From NCBI RefSeq assembly GCF_000002985.6, contig NC_003283.11:19717501-19781500 (forward strand): DNA of 64,000 nt. The letters run 5' to 3'. The position numbers and the translations under genes were made by a program. Below are positions 1 to 11,537 of this stretch, one piece after another. The notes below the pieces were generated by a model. That model was not told the DNA's origin, searched no databases, and saw nothing but the letters and a program-made list of their open reading frames with translations. How positions within the stretch are numbered: position 1 is the stretch's first letter; the number at the start of each line of letters is the position of its first letter. Source of the DNA: Caenorhabditis elegans. Taxonomy: Eukaryota > Nematoda > Chromadorea > Rhabditida > Rhabditidae.

Positions 1-149
1 AGCGAAAAGGATAATTGGTTCCTTTTTACGAATCATGTTAATTTCATACATGACATTCATTTTAATAAAGTATTTGCATGCGATTTTTATTTATCATTGC
101 TAGGTGGCAACTTTTGTCAGAACTTTCAGATTGAAGCCCTCTCACCACT

Positions 150-540
150 TCAAACAAAATATTAAAATCCCAAATATTTAAACTCTATTCGACGCAGAAT
201 TCTCTCCTGATAATTTTTCCAAAAAGAAATGTTTTGGTAACCCTAACCGTTAAGGAGATACAGACGTTTAAAGTAGAGCAGGCGAGAGAGTGTGGGAGGG
301 GGAGAGACGCAGGGGGAGAGGTCACTCTGCGTCTCGCCTCCCCTCACACTCTTTCACTGGCATTTTGCGCGCTCTAACTTCAAACCGTCGTAACTTTTGA
401 ATGGTTAGAGGTATTGAAAAATTTCCAAGTGATGAAATGTTTGAAATTTTTAGCTTAACAATTTGAAAATATTAAATTTTGATACTTTTGAAGATACTCA
501 ACAAAGATACTCGACATTTCAACTTTTAATGCAAAACTAA
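150..540. repeat. Palindromic MITE-like repeat, copy A
   Basis: One half reads as a diverged reverse complement of the other. It has purine-rich 'gagagagtgtgggaggggg' on one side and its pyrimidine counterpart on the other, centred on 'gacgcag'. The same unit recurs near 7.6, 9.1, 9.5, 10.6 and 11.8 kb. No coding potential was seen. It looks like a non-autonomous foldback element. Confidence 0.7.
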
Positions 541-794
541 CGTTCATAATCTATTCCCCCATTCCCCCCAGGGCCCCCGTTCTAATTGACAGTTGGCCGT
601 CTGTTCCTGACAGATTGCATTTCTGCTTCTTATCGCTCTCGGAAAATCTTCATGCAATTAATTGTAAAACTGACACCTCCCTCCCTCCTTCACCCCGCTC
701 TCCGTTATTCTGTGTTCGTTTTGTTAGTTGACCTGGTTTCTGGAGATAATTACATTGAGTTTTCTGTGGGAGGAATTCATTTTCTTCAGATTCT

Positions 795-840
795 TGGGCT
801 TACTATTAGGCTCAGGCTTAGGCTTAGGCTTAGGCCTAGA
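795..840 (+). repeat. Interstitial telomeric repeat (TTAGGC)
   Basis: Short run of TTAGGC hexamers, the nematode telomere unit, with a few variant hexamers. The Arg/Leu-rich reading frame across it is an artefact of the repeat. Confidence 0.85.
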
Positions 841-1224
841 AAAATCTGGAAATTTTTTTTTATTAGAAGATCTGAAAAACCCCAAAAAATTTTAGAAAAA
901 TCATTTAAAAAAATTTAGAAATATCTAGAAAATTTGGAAATTTTCAAACAATCCCTAAATGTTCAAAAAAAAAAACCGAAATTTTTTTTCAAGTTTTGAA
1001 ACATTCAGATAATTTCCAAAAAAATCCAGGAAATTTTAGAAACTTATTCTCTATAAATTCTGAAAAAAATTGACAAAAAAGAGTAAATTCCTAGATAACT
1101 CTAAAAATTCTAGGAATTTTTTAAAAGCTGCAAAAAAATCCAAAAAAATTTAGACCAATTCTGAATAATTTCAGAAATTTCCAGCAGCTTTAGAACATTT
1201 TAGTAAAGTTTTTTGACAATTCAG

Positions 1225-1465
1225 TCTTAAGTTTAAGCTTAGGCTTAGGCTTAGGCTTAGGCTTAGGTTGAGGCTCAGGCTTAGGCTAAATCTTAGGCTT
1301 AAGCTTAGGCCTAGAATCAGGTTTATTTTAAGGTTCAGGCTTAGACTTAGGCTTAGGCCTAGGCGGAGGCTTAGACTTAGGCTTAGGCTTAGGCTTAGGC
1401 TTAAGCTTAGGGTTATGCCTAGGTTCAGGCTTAGGCCTTGGCTTTGGCTTTGGCTCAGGTCTAAA
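1225..1465 (+). repeat. Interstitial telomeric repeat block
   Basis: About 240 bp of perfect and degenerate TTAGGC hexamers in one orientation. The hexamer is the nematode telomere repeat, so this is an internal telomere-like tract and not a chromosome end. Confidence 0.9.
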
Positions 1466-1917
1466 CTTTTTTTTTAAACTTTGTGATTTTTTCTCCGAAA
1501 ATAAAATTTTTGGAAAAATATCGTGTTTTTTGTGTCCAAATTTATTAGTTTAACCAGTTTTTATGTGTAAGCAAATACTGTGTAAAGTATCAAAAACCCA
1601 ATATACCATATGTATATATGTAACTTGACACTTTTGTGTGTCAATCTGAGGATGCTGTTTGATTCACATTTTTTTTTGGCTTCTTTTTATTTTGTTGTAG
1701 GGGGAAAAATAATGGAAGGCTCGAATTTCCTTTTCAATCGAACAAATTGCTATGTGTTTTGACAAGCAATTCGGGTTTCACGCCCATGAAATTTTAGAGG
1801 TTTTTGTGTTTTTTTTTTCGCTGAAAAAATTGGAGCTTGTCTATTTCTTTTAAATTTTATTCCTTTTCGAACAATTTGGGTTCAAATTGTGAATTTTAGA
1901 ATCAATAGTTACTTCAC

Positions 1918-2870
1918 GTTTAGAAATCGCAATTAATTTCAAAATTTTGTAAGCCCATCTGATTTGGGGGTGGAATACTTCCGGTTTGTGCACACGTAGA
2001 CAAAAGAGCCCTGGACCACCCGCAGAGTTATAACAATAAGAACATATTCTCAAGGTGAAGTGAGACGTGGTTGAAGGGGAAAACAAGGCGGATTTTTGGG
2101 CATTTTTCTAGGCCAGACCAGAGTCTAAGCCAAAGCCTAAGCCTAAGCCTACTCGAAACCTGGACCGAAAACCGAAAATTGTAAGTTCCTGGAATTTCCT
2201 AGATTTGTGGAGTTTTCTAAAAAATTTCCTTTGTTTCTAAAATTGTCTGGATTTTTTTGGAACTCTTCTGAATTGTTTAAAATTTTCTGGAATTTTGCAA
2301 AATTTTTCTAGATTATTTTTTGGACTTTTTTGGAAGTTTTAAAAATTGTCTGAAGTTTTCCAAATTTTCTAGTTACTTCTAAATTTTAAAAATAGTTTTT
2401 CTAACATTTCCTGGATGTTTTCTAAATTTTCCAATTTTTTTCGAATTGTTCTGGAAACTGTAGAATTTTCTGGAAAAGCTCATAACTTTCTCTCCCACTC
2501 TCTGGAATTTTCTACAATTTTCTAGAAATATCTACGCGTTTTCTGGCATTTCCAGAATTTTTTTTTTTGAGTTTTCTAATTTTTTTTTCAGAATTTCTAA
2601 ATTTTGTTTTATATATTTTTTACCGGGTTTCTGGCATTTATAGAACATTCTAATTTCTAGAATTCTCTACGAGACCCTATTCTCCGCAGAATTTTTAAAT
2701 TTGAAGTTTGTTACATCTCACGTCACCCCTTGAGAATATGCTCTTATTGTTATAACTCTACGGGTGGTCCAGGGCTCTTTTGTTTCTGTGTGCACAAACC
2801 GGAAGTATTCCACCCCCCAAATTAGTCTGGGCTTACAAATTTTTACAATTAATTATGTTACTTTCATAGT
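1918..2870. repeat. Inverted repeat element with about 130-bp arms
   Basis: The left arm (about 1,930-2,070) is found again in reverse complement at about 2,722-2,850. Both include a stretch ending in 'cttccggtttgtgcacac' and one containing 'gccctggaccaccc'. The roughly 700-bp interior is a short telomeric block (2,108-2,150) plus AT-rich degenerate sequence. It is probably a foldback transposon remnant. Confidence 0.65.
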
Positions 2871-4140
2871 TTTTAATTTTTCTGAAGCTTTCCAAAATTT
2901 GCAAAAAAAAATTTTTTTCAAAAATTCTCGGAGGTTTTTCAAATTTTCTAGAATTTTGCGGATTTCTGTAGGAAGTTTCCAATTTTTTTTCAGAATTCTT
3001 AGGAGTTTCCGGATTTTACTGGACATTTTTAAGAATTTTCTGGAAGTTTGGGATTTTCCCTGTAATTTTCTGAAACTTCTTTTTTTTTTTTACTTTTTGC
3101 ATTCTGGGTTTTTATAAAAGTCCCAGTTTTTCTTGTTTTTTGTTAAAGTTTTCCAAATTTTCTAGACATTTCTAAAAAATAATTTTTTTAATACTCTTTC
3201 TAACATTTTCTGGTAGTTTTTAAAGTTTTCTTTTTTGAAGCGTTCTGGAATGTCCAGAATTTTTTCTGAAATTTTTTGGAAAAGCTCATAACTTTATCTC
3301 CCACTCTGCAATTTTCTACAATTTTCTTGAAATATCTATGCGGTTTCTGACATTTCCAGAATATTTTAGAGTTTTCTAAATTTTTTTTTCAGAATTTCTA
3401 GATTTTGTTTTATATATTTTCTACGGGTTTTCTGGCATCTCTAGAATTGTTTAGAATTTTCTAATTTTTTTTCAGAATTTCTAGTTATTTTAATATATTT
3501 TTTACCGGTGTTTCTGGCATTTCTAAAATTTTCTAGACTTTCTAAATTTGTTTCAGAATTTCTACATATATTTTTTATATTTTTTTGGAATTTCTGGCAT
3601 TTCTAGAATAATCTAAAGTTTCCTCATTTTTTTTTCAGAAATTCTAGATATTTTTATAAATTTTTTACCAGTTTTTTGGAATTTCTAGAATATTCTTGAG
3701 TTTCCAAAAAAAAATTCTGAATTTCTAGACATTTTTATAAATTTTTTCCGGGGTTTTCAGGAATTTTCTAAACATTTCTACAGTTTTCTAATTTTTTTTT
3801 CAGAGTTTTTAGATATACCTATATATTTTTACGGGGTTTCTAACATTTCTAGAAATATCTAGATTTTCTGCAATTTTCTAGAAATAGCTATGGAGTTTTA
3901 TATATTTTCTAGGGTTTCCCAAATTTTTTAAATATATTTTTTACCGGGTTTATGGCATTTGGCATTTATAGAACATTCTAATTTCTAGAATTTTCTAGAG
4001 TTTCCCAAAAAAAATGTAGAATTTCTATAGATATTTCTTGGTATAACTGAATTTTTTTTTCAGAATCTAGATAAACTCGAATTTCTCAAAAACTGAATCT
4101 ATGAATTTTTTGAAACTCCATGTAAATAAGCTTTAGAACA
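2160..4140. repeat. AT-rich degenerate 'tttctagaatttt' sequence
   Basis: Long stretch of loosely repeated 'ttttctagaattttct'-like words with no credible open frame or splice structure. The right arm of the 1.9-2.9 kb inverted repeat lies inside it. I see no gene. Confidence 0.55.
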
Positions 4141-4149
4141 TTTTCCATC

Positions 4150-4900
4150 AAATAAAATAAATTTCAAGATGCTCCAACCCCTTCCGGCTCCACCAGTATG
4201 TGCTCAAGTACCTCACCCTATCAAGAAGTATCATAGTGTTTCCCCGAGAGTACTAGTGGTGTGGATCCAACTTCACACACACAAATACACTAGATTCCAT
4301 AAAATAAGTGTAAAGTGGGATCCTCACCCACCCTCTTAGACGGGGGCTTCCTCCTTACCCATAGTGAAACCCTCCAATTTTCAATTCTTATAGCGTATCG
4401 AATTCACTTCCTGCCACACACACATGAATTGCCGGAGAAGAATTTGAAATTTTGGAGAAATAAGAAATTTTTCATTTTCAACTTATGTGTATAGTTGACG
4501 TTTTGTTTTTGGTATCGAATTTCTTTTAATCGGAGGGCTTGGGACCTTTTTTGGGTGGTCCGAATGGATTAGAAGTGGGAATTTGTTGCAAATTTTTGAA
4601 GTTTATGTTTTTTGAAGTATCTAGAAGTTTCTGGGATTTTTGCTTAAATTTTCTGAAAGTTTTTCATACGAACTCAAAAATGTTCTAATTTTTTTTTGAG
4701 CTTTTTGAGAAACTTCTACAAATTGTCAGTGGTTTCCAGAATTTTCTTAGAATTTTCTAGGTTATTGTAAATTTCTGTAGAACATTTCCAATGTAGTCCA
4801 GATTTTTTTTTTGAGATTTTCCGGATTCTACTGGAACTGATTTTTTTTTCTAGAAGTTTGCAAAATTTTCCATTTTCTAGAATTTTTGAAAATTTTTGTG
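4150..4900. other. Non-coding stretch, partly unique
   Basis: About 4,160-4,440 is less repetitive than its surroundings, with some GC-richer pieces. The remainder returns to AT-rich degenerate words. No convincing coding frame or RNA structure was seen on either strand. Confidence 0.4.
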
Positions 4901-4923
4901 AAATGTTCTCATGGCGACAAAAT

Positions 4924-5002
4924 TAAGCCTAAACCTAAGCCTATGCCTATGCTTGTGCCTAGGCCTATGCCTAAGCCTAAGCCTAAGCCTGAGCCTAAAA
5001 AT
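4924..5002 (-). repeat. Interstitial telomeric repeat (GCCTAA orientation)
   Basis: About twelve hexamers of CCTAAG/CCTATG on the plus strand, equivalent to TTAGGC on the minus strand. Confidence 0.85.
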
Positions 5003-5530
5003 TGTTCTGAAGTTCCTGGAACATAAAAAAATTTTCTGAAGCTTTCAAAGATTTCTAGACATTTCTGATTTTTTTTTGAAATGTATCTAAATTTTCTGGA
5101 ATTTTTGAGGCTTTCCAGAATTTTCAACAATTTTTGGAAGTTTTTAATTTTTTTTTGTAAACTCTTTTTGATTTTTTATGGATTTTTTAGAGTTTTTAAA
5201 ATTTTTTTTTGGTGTTTTTAGAATTTTTTTTGTGTTTTAGAAGTTTTTGAGACTTTTATCATTTTAGGAAATTTAGGGATTTTTTCTTTACTAGATTTTC
5301 TGGTATTTTCTTTAATTTTTTGTATTTTTCAGAAATTTTTCTTCATTCCTGTTTGCTTACTTTGGAATTAAAAAATTTTCAAAAAATGGGCGTGATCAGC
5401 CCCGCCCATAAAATGGCTTCATAATCTCTGCCAACAATGAAGACCCCCATCCCGTCTCCATTAGACAATCCCCTAGACCCCCAACAACCACTCAGTCTCC
5501 TAACCGCCCTTCCCTCCCCGCCGACCATCG

Positions 5531-5550
5531 GCTTCCGTGGCGCAATAGGC

Positions 5551-5586
<36 letters not shown>

Positions 5587-5603
5587 GAGCCCACCCGGGA
5601 GCG
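5531..5603 (+). tRNA. tRNA-Asn (anticodon GTT)
   Basis: The 73 nt fold into a standard cloverleaf. A seven-pair acceptor stem joins 5531-5537 to 5596-5602, including one T-G pair, and G5603 is the discriminator. The D stem is GCGC/GCGC. The anticodon stem TTCGG/CCGAA carries loop CTGTTAA, so the anticodon is GTT (asparagine). The T arm contains GGTTCGAGCC, which is also the RNA polymerase III B box, and the A box is at about 5538-5550. A T-run at 5607-5613 is a good Pol III terminator. No intron is present. It supplies Asn-tRNA for cytosolic translation. It lies alone, with no other tRNA in the window. Confidence 0.97.
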
Positions 5604-7130
5604 AAATTTTTTTGGTCTTATTTCATTATTCCTATATTCCCACAGCCAATTGTAATGCCGAAAATTAATTGTCACCCGAGAGGAGGCATGACTTCTTGCA
5701 TGACGCCTAACCCCCTTGGGGGGTCCAGTTTTGCATAAACAAAGAGCACCACCAGCAAACATTTGTCACATAATTTGCATATATTGTTCAGTTTTTGGGT
5801 TTCGGCACAGGTTCTGCGTGCTTTTAGACTTCTAGTTTAGGCTTAGGCTTAGGCTTAGGCTTAGGCTTGAGCTTTGGCTTGAGCTTTGCCTTAAAAAAAT
5901 CCAAAAAAGCTGCAAAAAAAAATTAGAGAAATTCCGAAAACAAATTAGAAAATTTTAGAAAAATTCCAGGAACTTCTAGGAACTTCCAGTTTTCAGTTTC
6001 GGTCCAGGTTCCAGGCAGACTTAGGCTCAGGCTTTAGCCTAACCTTTGCCTAGTTTTAAGACATTATTTACTACGAAATAGTACAATTTTCGCAATTTCA
6101 CAAGCGGAGCCCAACTAATTGGCTCAAATCGTACCACCGCCAGGGGCAGCTGCCAGGCACATTTATGACTTTAGCTGGGGCCCCTCTTGTTGTTGTCTTT
6201 TGCTTTTTGCAGCTTTTTCTTCTGCAAAAAAGAATAAAAATCAAGTTGGTCAAAGGCGGATGGGAGGAGGAATTTAGATTTGTTCTACTCTCTCCGTGGA
6301 GCTTTTTGTTTACAACTTTGACACATTTCTTGATCTTTTCCCGCTGGTTGGAACACTTTTTATTTGAATTAAGGCCTTAATGTGTGTTAAGGCGTAAAAA
6401 ACTTCCTGAAAAATGTTATAAAAAATTTCAAAAAAAATTGAAATTTTTGCTCAAAAATTTTTTTTTATATTCAAAAATTTGTAACTTTGTTCAATTTCGA
6501 TGGATTTAGTTGGTTTTTACTATATAATAAGCAAAAAATATTTTTCTTTTCAGAAAAATAAAAATTTTGCGAAAAACTGCAAAACTACAGTAAACCAGGG
6601 GGTTTTCGTGGCGGGAACCAAGATGTGTAGTTTTCTTTAGTTTGGACGTGGTTTTTGGGATTTTTACAGGAATTTGAAGATATGCATGTTCAAATTAAAA
6701 TGATCTAGGTTTTTGTAACATTTGTTTCGGATTTTTTTTTGAAAATTTTCGTAATTTTTTTATTTTGGAATTTTTTTGGAATATTGTTTTTGGAATTTAT
6801 TTTTTCAGCAGGTTTTTGGGGAGTTTTTTTTTTTTAATTTAAATAAAAAACTGCTATATATATAATTAAACAAAAATTCACAAATTTCATTTTATTTTTG
6901 TAAAACAACACGAAAAAAAATTTTCTGGAATTTTTTACACTTTTGAATTTTTTTTCTGTTTATGGACAAAAAAAGTGATACATCTTAATTAAAACAAGAT
7001 GCAAAGATTTTGGAAAACATTGTTACTCTGTTCTTGAATTATTAAAATTGGAAAAATGCTAAAAAAAATTCGAAAAGTTTTTTCGAATATTTTTTCGAAA
7101 TTTTCGTTTCAAAATTTATTGCTCTAAAAA
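5604..7130. other. Intergenic, telomeric blocks and AT-rich sequence
   Basis: Contains short TTAGGC-type tracts at 5,835-5,890 and 6,015-6,050 and AT-rich words elsewhere. The open frame near 6,165-6,380 shows no family resemblance and no splice context. No gene is supported. Confidence 0.45.
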
Positions 7131-7599
7131 CTTTTTCAATCACCCCATGTTCACTTTCACACTACAACTAATAATTTTCCCAAAACCCAATGACTAATCC
7201 ATCTCCAAAATCCAAATTCTTTTGAAATCCTGGAACACTCCGGCGGCCGATTTCTCATCTCGCAAAAAGCCTCCCTAAAAATGTTGCAATCTTTCACTAT
7301 TTCACAACGTTGAGACAAAACCCAGCCGACGAAATAGTGTTGGAGATGAAGAGACACCAGAGAAAGTAATAAAAATAGAGTCGGAGTAGGAAGTGACCCC
7401 TTGCTGCTGCCGGGGGGAAGACGATGCATTTTTAATAGAAATGGGTGATGGGTTTTGTTGCATTGTTGGTTCTGAAATTTTTTTAGTCTTCTTTTTTGTC
7501 CCATTTTTGATTCTTTTATCCGTCATAAAACTCACGTTTTCGAAAGAAATAATTTTACTGTGATTCAAATAATTTTTCCGAAAAATTGAGTAGCTTCAA

Positions 7600-7905
7600 A
7601 TTGTTAAGCGAAAAATTTTAAATTTTTCATCAGTTAAAAGTTTTTGAATACCTCTAACCATTCAAAAGTTACGACGGTTTAAAGTTTGCGCGCGCAAAAT
7701 GCCAGTGAGAGAGTGTGAGGGAAGGCGAGACGCAGAGTGACCTTTCCCCCTGCGTCTCTCCCCCTCCCACACTCTCTCGCCTGCTCTACTTTAAACGTCT
7801 GTATCTCCTTAACGGTTAGGGTGAACAAAAAATTTATTTTTGGAAAACTTATCAGGAGAAAATTCTGCGTCGAATGGAGTTAAAATATTTGGGATTTTAA
7901 AATTT
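7600..7905. repeat. Palindromic MITE-like repeat, copy B
   Basis: This is an inverted copy of the 150-540 element. It has the same purine-rich and pyrimidine-rich arms and the same outer sequence 'aaattctgcgtcgaat'. It lies about 7 kb from copy A in opposite orientation. Confidence 0.7.
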
Positions 7906-9100
7906 TTTTTGAAGTGCTCCGAAGTGAAATTTCTGAAAAAGAAGTTTCTTTCGAAATTCTGGAAAATTTTTAAAATTTCCAGAAATTTCCCAAAAACTCT
8001 AGAGGCTTCTGAAAATTTCTAAAATTTTTCAGAAGATTCTCGAAAGTTTCCAAAAAAAAACTGTTCAAAAACTCTCACAAATTCTACAGAATTTTCTCCT
8101 AACTTCCAGAAAATTCAAAAAATTTATAAAAATTTTCAGAAAGTTTTCGAAATTCTGGAAAACTCCCAAATTTTCTAAAAAAAATCTAGAAAGTTCCCAA
8201 AAGTTTTCCAAAAAATTTCAAACACATTCCAAAAATTGTCCAGAAAGTTCTTAAAGTTTTCAAAGTTTCCAGAAGTTTTTAAAATTTCTAAAAAATTTTC
8301 AGTAAACCTTCGGAATTTTGGAAAACACAAATTTTCTTTAAAAAATTCTGGAAAGTTCCCAAAAGATTCCTAAAAATACCAAAAAAATTCCGAAAATTAT
8401 TTTGATTTTCCAGATTTTTTCCAACATTTCCAGAATTTTCTAGAAATTTATAAAATTTTTCAGAAATTTTACGAAATTCTGGAAAATCCTAAAACTGACC
8501 AAAAAGTTTCTCGAATCAAAATTTGAATTATGGCAAAAAATTAAAGTTTTTTTTTTCGGAATTTGACATCACAAAATGCTCATTTTGCTCCTAGCTGCTC
8601 CAAAACCTCCAAACTTGCTCAAAACCCTTCCCCCCTCCCCCACAGAGGTAAATCTTCTCAATTTTCCCCTCAATAATCCCTTGTTTTTCCATTTTTCCAT
8701 CTTCCGCATCGCGTGGTGACAAAAATAAACAAATTTGTGTGTCTGTGTCATTTTTCTGAGAAGTGGCTCACACAAAAGGAGCACAAGCGCTCTCTGCCTA
8801 ATTAGCTCAATTTCCGCCAAAAACACCCTTTCCTCTCAATTTTTTCTCTATTTTTCCTATTTTTTTCTCACTTTTTCGGGTCAGAAAACCCATCTCTCTC
8901 TCTCTATTTCCCAGAGCTTCTTCCAATTTATCCTGTGATTTATGGTATGGCTAGGATTTTTTGCCCTTTTATTGCGCGGGATGGAATCTTCTTCCATTCT
9001 TTTATTTGGATGAGCTCATCCCATTTCTGAGCTAAAAATTGTTTGGTTTCTAACTCTTTTAACCGAAAAACTGGGAAAGCCACAAAAAATTAGGTGTTAT
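7906..9100. other. Gene-free stretch upstream of the CARD gene
   Basis: Up to about 8,550 it is AT-rich 'ttccagaaaattttc' degenerate sequence. From 8,560 to 9,050 it is less repetitive, and short open frames on both strands look like chance frames. Part of it may be upstream regulatory sequence for the gene at 9,981, but no site is identifiable. Confidence 0.35.
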
Positions 9101-9109
9101 AAAAGTGTT

Positions 9110-9390
9110 AAGCTTAAAATTTGGAACATTTCCCCAGTTGGAAATTTTCCAATATCTCAAACCGTTCAAAAGTTACACCTGTTTGAAGTTAGAGTGCGCA
9201 AAAGGCCTGCGGGAGAGTGCGGGGGGAGGGGAGACGCAGACTATCTCGCCGCCTGCGTCTCTCCTCGTTCACACTCTCTCGAGGTAACAACTTTAAGGGC
9301 TAATAACTTCTCAACGGTTAGAATTATCAAAAAAGTTCCAACTGGAGAAATGATCAGCGAAAAATTCTGCTCCGAACTAGATTTTCAAAA
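9110..9390. repeat. Palindromic MITE-like repeat, copy C
   Basis: Same architecture as the 150-540 element: 'gagagtgcggggggagggg', 'gacgcag', then 'cctgcgtctctcc'. Outer arms have 'aaaagttacacctgtttgaa' and 'aattctgctccgaa'. Confidence 0.65.
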
Positions 9391-9469
9391 GTTTTTTTTG
9401 TTGTAAAATTTCGATTTTTCGCTAGAAAGTTGTTTGAGAACTGGAATTTCACTATTGGATAAATCTGAA

Positions 9470-9740
9470 GCTCAAAATTTCAAATATTTCACCAGTTGGA
9501 ACTTTTCTGATATCTCTACTCGTTCAAGAGTTACACCAGTTTTAAGTTAGAGAGTGAGAGAGTGCGGGAGGAGGGGAGACGCAGCGTGCCCTCGCCCCTT
9601 GCGTCTCTCCTCCTCCCACACTATTTCGCCTGCTTTACTTTAAACGCCTGTATCTCCTAAATGAGTAGAGTTATAAAAAAGTTTTCAAATGCAAAAATTA
9701 TCAGCATGAAATTCTGCGTCGAGTAGTGCAAAAAATTGTA
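9470..9740. repeat. Palindromic MITE-like repeat, copy D
   Basis: Another copy of the same family, about 80 bp after copy C, with purine-rich left arm, 'gacgcag' centre and pyrimidine-rich right arm ending in 'aaattctgcgtcgagtag'. Confidence 0.65.
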
Positions 9741-9980
9741 AAAGTTAAAAATGTTAAAGAAATATTTGTGTAACACATCATCATTGAGATAAGAATTGTG
9801 TAAATTTCCGAATTCCCAGTTAAATTTTCAACATTATGCACCCGACTGTGGCCGGTTTCTTCAAAATTTTGAAAAAAAATCGCTAAAAATCTGAAAAATC
9901 CCACATTTTTCTCTCAAATTCGCCCATTTTCCTTCTAAAACTCCCCAATTTCCCCCACTAAACCCTCAAATTTTCAGAAA

Positions 9981-10347
9981 ATGACAACCGTAAGCTGCTC
10001 GCCAAGCCTCGCCGACATTCGGGCCCTCCAGGCCGACAATTTGGACCGTCTTCGTGACTCCCTTCAACAGATTAACATTCGCGATGTGGTTCCGCTGCTG
10101 GTCGCCCGGAATGTGCTCAGATCCTATGAGATGGGAGCTCTTTACGAGAAGGTTAGTTTTTTTCCTTTTTTTCCGGCAAAATTTGAGCTAAATCCAAGAT
10201 TTTCAGGGCTCGGGCGAGCAAGTTGATGCTCTAATCGACCTGTTGAAGACCAAAAATCACTGGGTCGGCCCGCTAACTGATGCACTGATCAGAAATGGAA
10301 AAGCACCGATTGCCACGATTCTTCTCGAACTTCAAACTGGAAAATAA
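9981..10347 (+). CDS. Small stand-alone CARD-domain protein
   Basis: Two exons, 9981-10151 and 10207-10347, encode 103 residues. The 55-bp intron is gttagt...ttttcag in phase 0. Almost the whole protein fits a caspase recruitment domain. Helix 1 is about residues 15-30 (ALQADNLDRLRDSLQQ), followed by INIRDVVPLL, VARNVLRSYEMGAL, then EQVDALIDLLKTK and a C-terminal helix DALIRNGKAPIATILLEL. The C-terminal helix resembles the end of the CED-3 prodomain CARD (DAL-R-x-x-G-x-x-x-A-x-x-LxxL). CARDs bind other CARDs to assemble apoptosome-like or inflammasome-like complexes. No protease, NB-ARC or other domain follows, so it would be an adaptor or decoy. The ATG is preceded by ttttcagaaa, a good cis- or trans-splice acceptor. 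Palindromic repeats flank it on both sides. A degenerate paralogue is possible, but the frame is intact and codon use looks normal. Confidence 0.82.
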
Positions 10348-10554
10348 TATTGATTTTTCTGTAAAATTTGCGGCAACATTCCTAAAATTTTGTAAATTTA
10401 TTCAAAACTGATAAGAAAAATTGATTGATCGAATGAATTTTAAAAGAAAAAGAAATGTATTATGCTTGGAGAGTAGTCGTTGAGCCAATTTCCACAATTT
10501 CCACTTCTACTGGTTGATCTGCCTTAAAAATCACAAATATCAAGTGTTCAAAAT

Positions 10555-10815
10555 ATTAAGCTCAAAATTTCAGACAATTCATCTCTTGGAAGTTTTTTGA
10601 TATCTCTACTCTCCGCGGAGATACGGCGGTTTGAAGTTGGGGCGCGCAGAGAGTGAGGGAGGAGGGGAGACGCAGACCGCCTTCCCTCCTGCGTCTCCCC
10701 CGCGCCCACACTCTCTCGCCGCGCCAACTTTGAACGTCTGTATCTCCTGAACGAGTAGAGATAGTAAAAAACTTTCAAGAGCAACAATTATCAGCGTAAA
10801 ATTCTGCGTCTAACC
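10555..10815. repeat. Palindromic MITE-like repeat, copy E
   Basis: Same family as at 9.1 and 9.5 kb, with 'gagtgagggaggagggg', 'gacgcagaccgcc', 'ctgcgtctcccccgcgcc' and outer 'aaattctgcgtctaac'. It lies about 200 bp downstream of the CARD gene stop. Confidence 0.65.
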
Positions 10816-11530
10816 AAGTAGATAAATTTCTCAATTTCAAATTTTTGACCTTACCTGTACCCACGAATATCGTCACGAATCTGCTGTCTGCGTAGATCTT
10901 CATCTAGTCCTACAGGCGGGCATCTTCATCTAGTCCTACAGGATTTTTTTCAGAGTTTTCTTTTTTGTTGAAATGTTCTGAAAACTATAAAACTAGGCCG
11001 AGCCTAAGCCAATGTAGGAAATTTATTAAATTTCTCGTTAAAAAAAAATATTTTTTGCTTTAAAATCACAAAAATTATTGAAAATTCTAAAAAATTCGAA
11101 TTTTATACCTAAATACTCCTGAAAACCTCCAGAAATTTCAATTTTTGCACTAGAGATATCAAATCTCAAAAACACTAAAGATAGTTCAAAAAAAAATGTT
11201 TTAAAAATTTCAGAAATTACCAGAAAACTTCAGAAAACTCTAGAAAATATTGAAAAATTTTAGAAAATCTTAAAAATTTTAAAAACATTTAAAAAACTTT
11301 TATAGAAAAATTCAAAAATGTCTAGACAAAAAAGATTTCCTAAAAATCTGAAACATCTTCAGTCAAAAAATGTTTTTTCTTCGAACTTTTTTTCCAGATG
11401 AAACTTGAAAAGTTTGAAAAGCCTCTCCATAGAAAACATTTTCCCTTAATTCTTTGTCAATTTCCAAAAAAAAAATCTCGAAAATTTGAATATAAATACC
11501 CCTCTCTCCCTTAACTTTTCATATTTTCCT
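10816..11530. other. Intergenic AT-rich sequence
   Basis: Mostly degenerate AT-rich words with one short direct repeat of 'catcttcatctagtcctaca' near 10,900-10,940. The last 50 bp before 11,538 is the likely core promoter or 5' UTR of the next gene (sequence ataaatacccc at about 11,492). Confidence 0.4.
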
Positions 11531-11537
11531 GAAAACC

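Noticed and set aside
1268-1477. Arg/Leu-rich and Gly/Leu-rich open frames over hexamer tracts (also at 4.9, 23.3, 27.7, 29.7, 31.8 and 40.3 kb)
   Set aside because: These are six-base telomeric repeats read as dipeptide runs. They have no start context, no splice structure and no conservation beyond the repeat.
1-6050. True chromosome end, suggested by the telomeric hexamers
   Set aside because: Tracts are short, degenerate, in both orientations and interspersed with other sequence and genes, so they are internal.
7157-7568. Overlapping minus-strand frames of 115 and 88 codons
   Set aside because: No domain, unusual composition, no consistent splice sites, and they overlap each other. Probably chance.
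8569-8826. Minus-strand 85-codon frame MFLAEIELIRQ...
   Set aside because: No family resemblance, and a competing frame lies on the other strand. No splice or leader signals.
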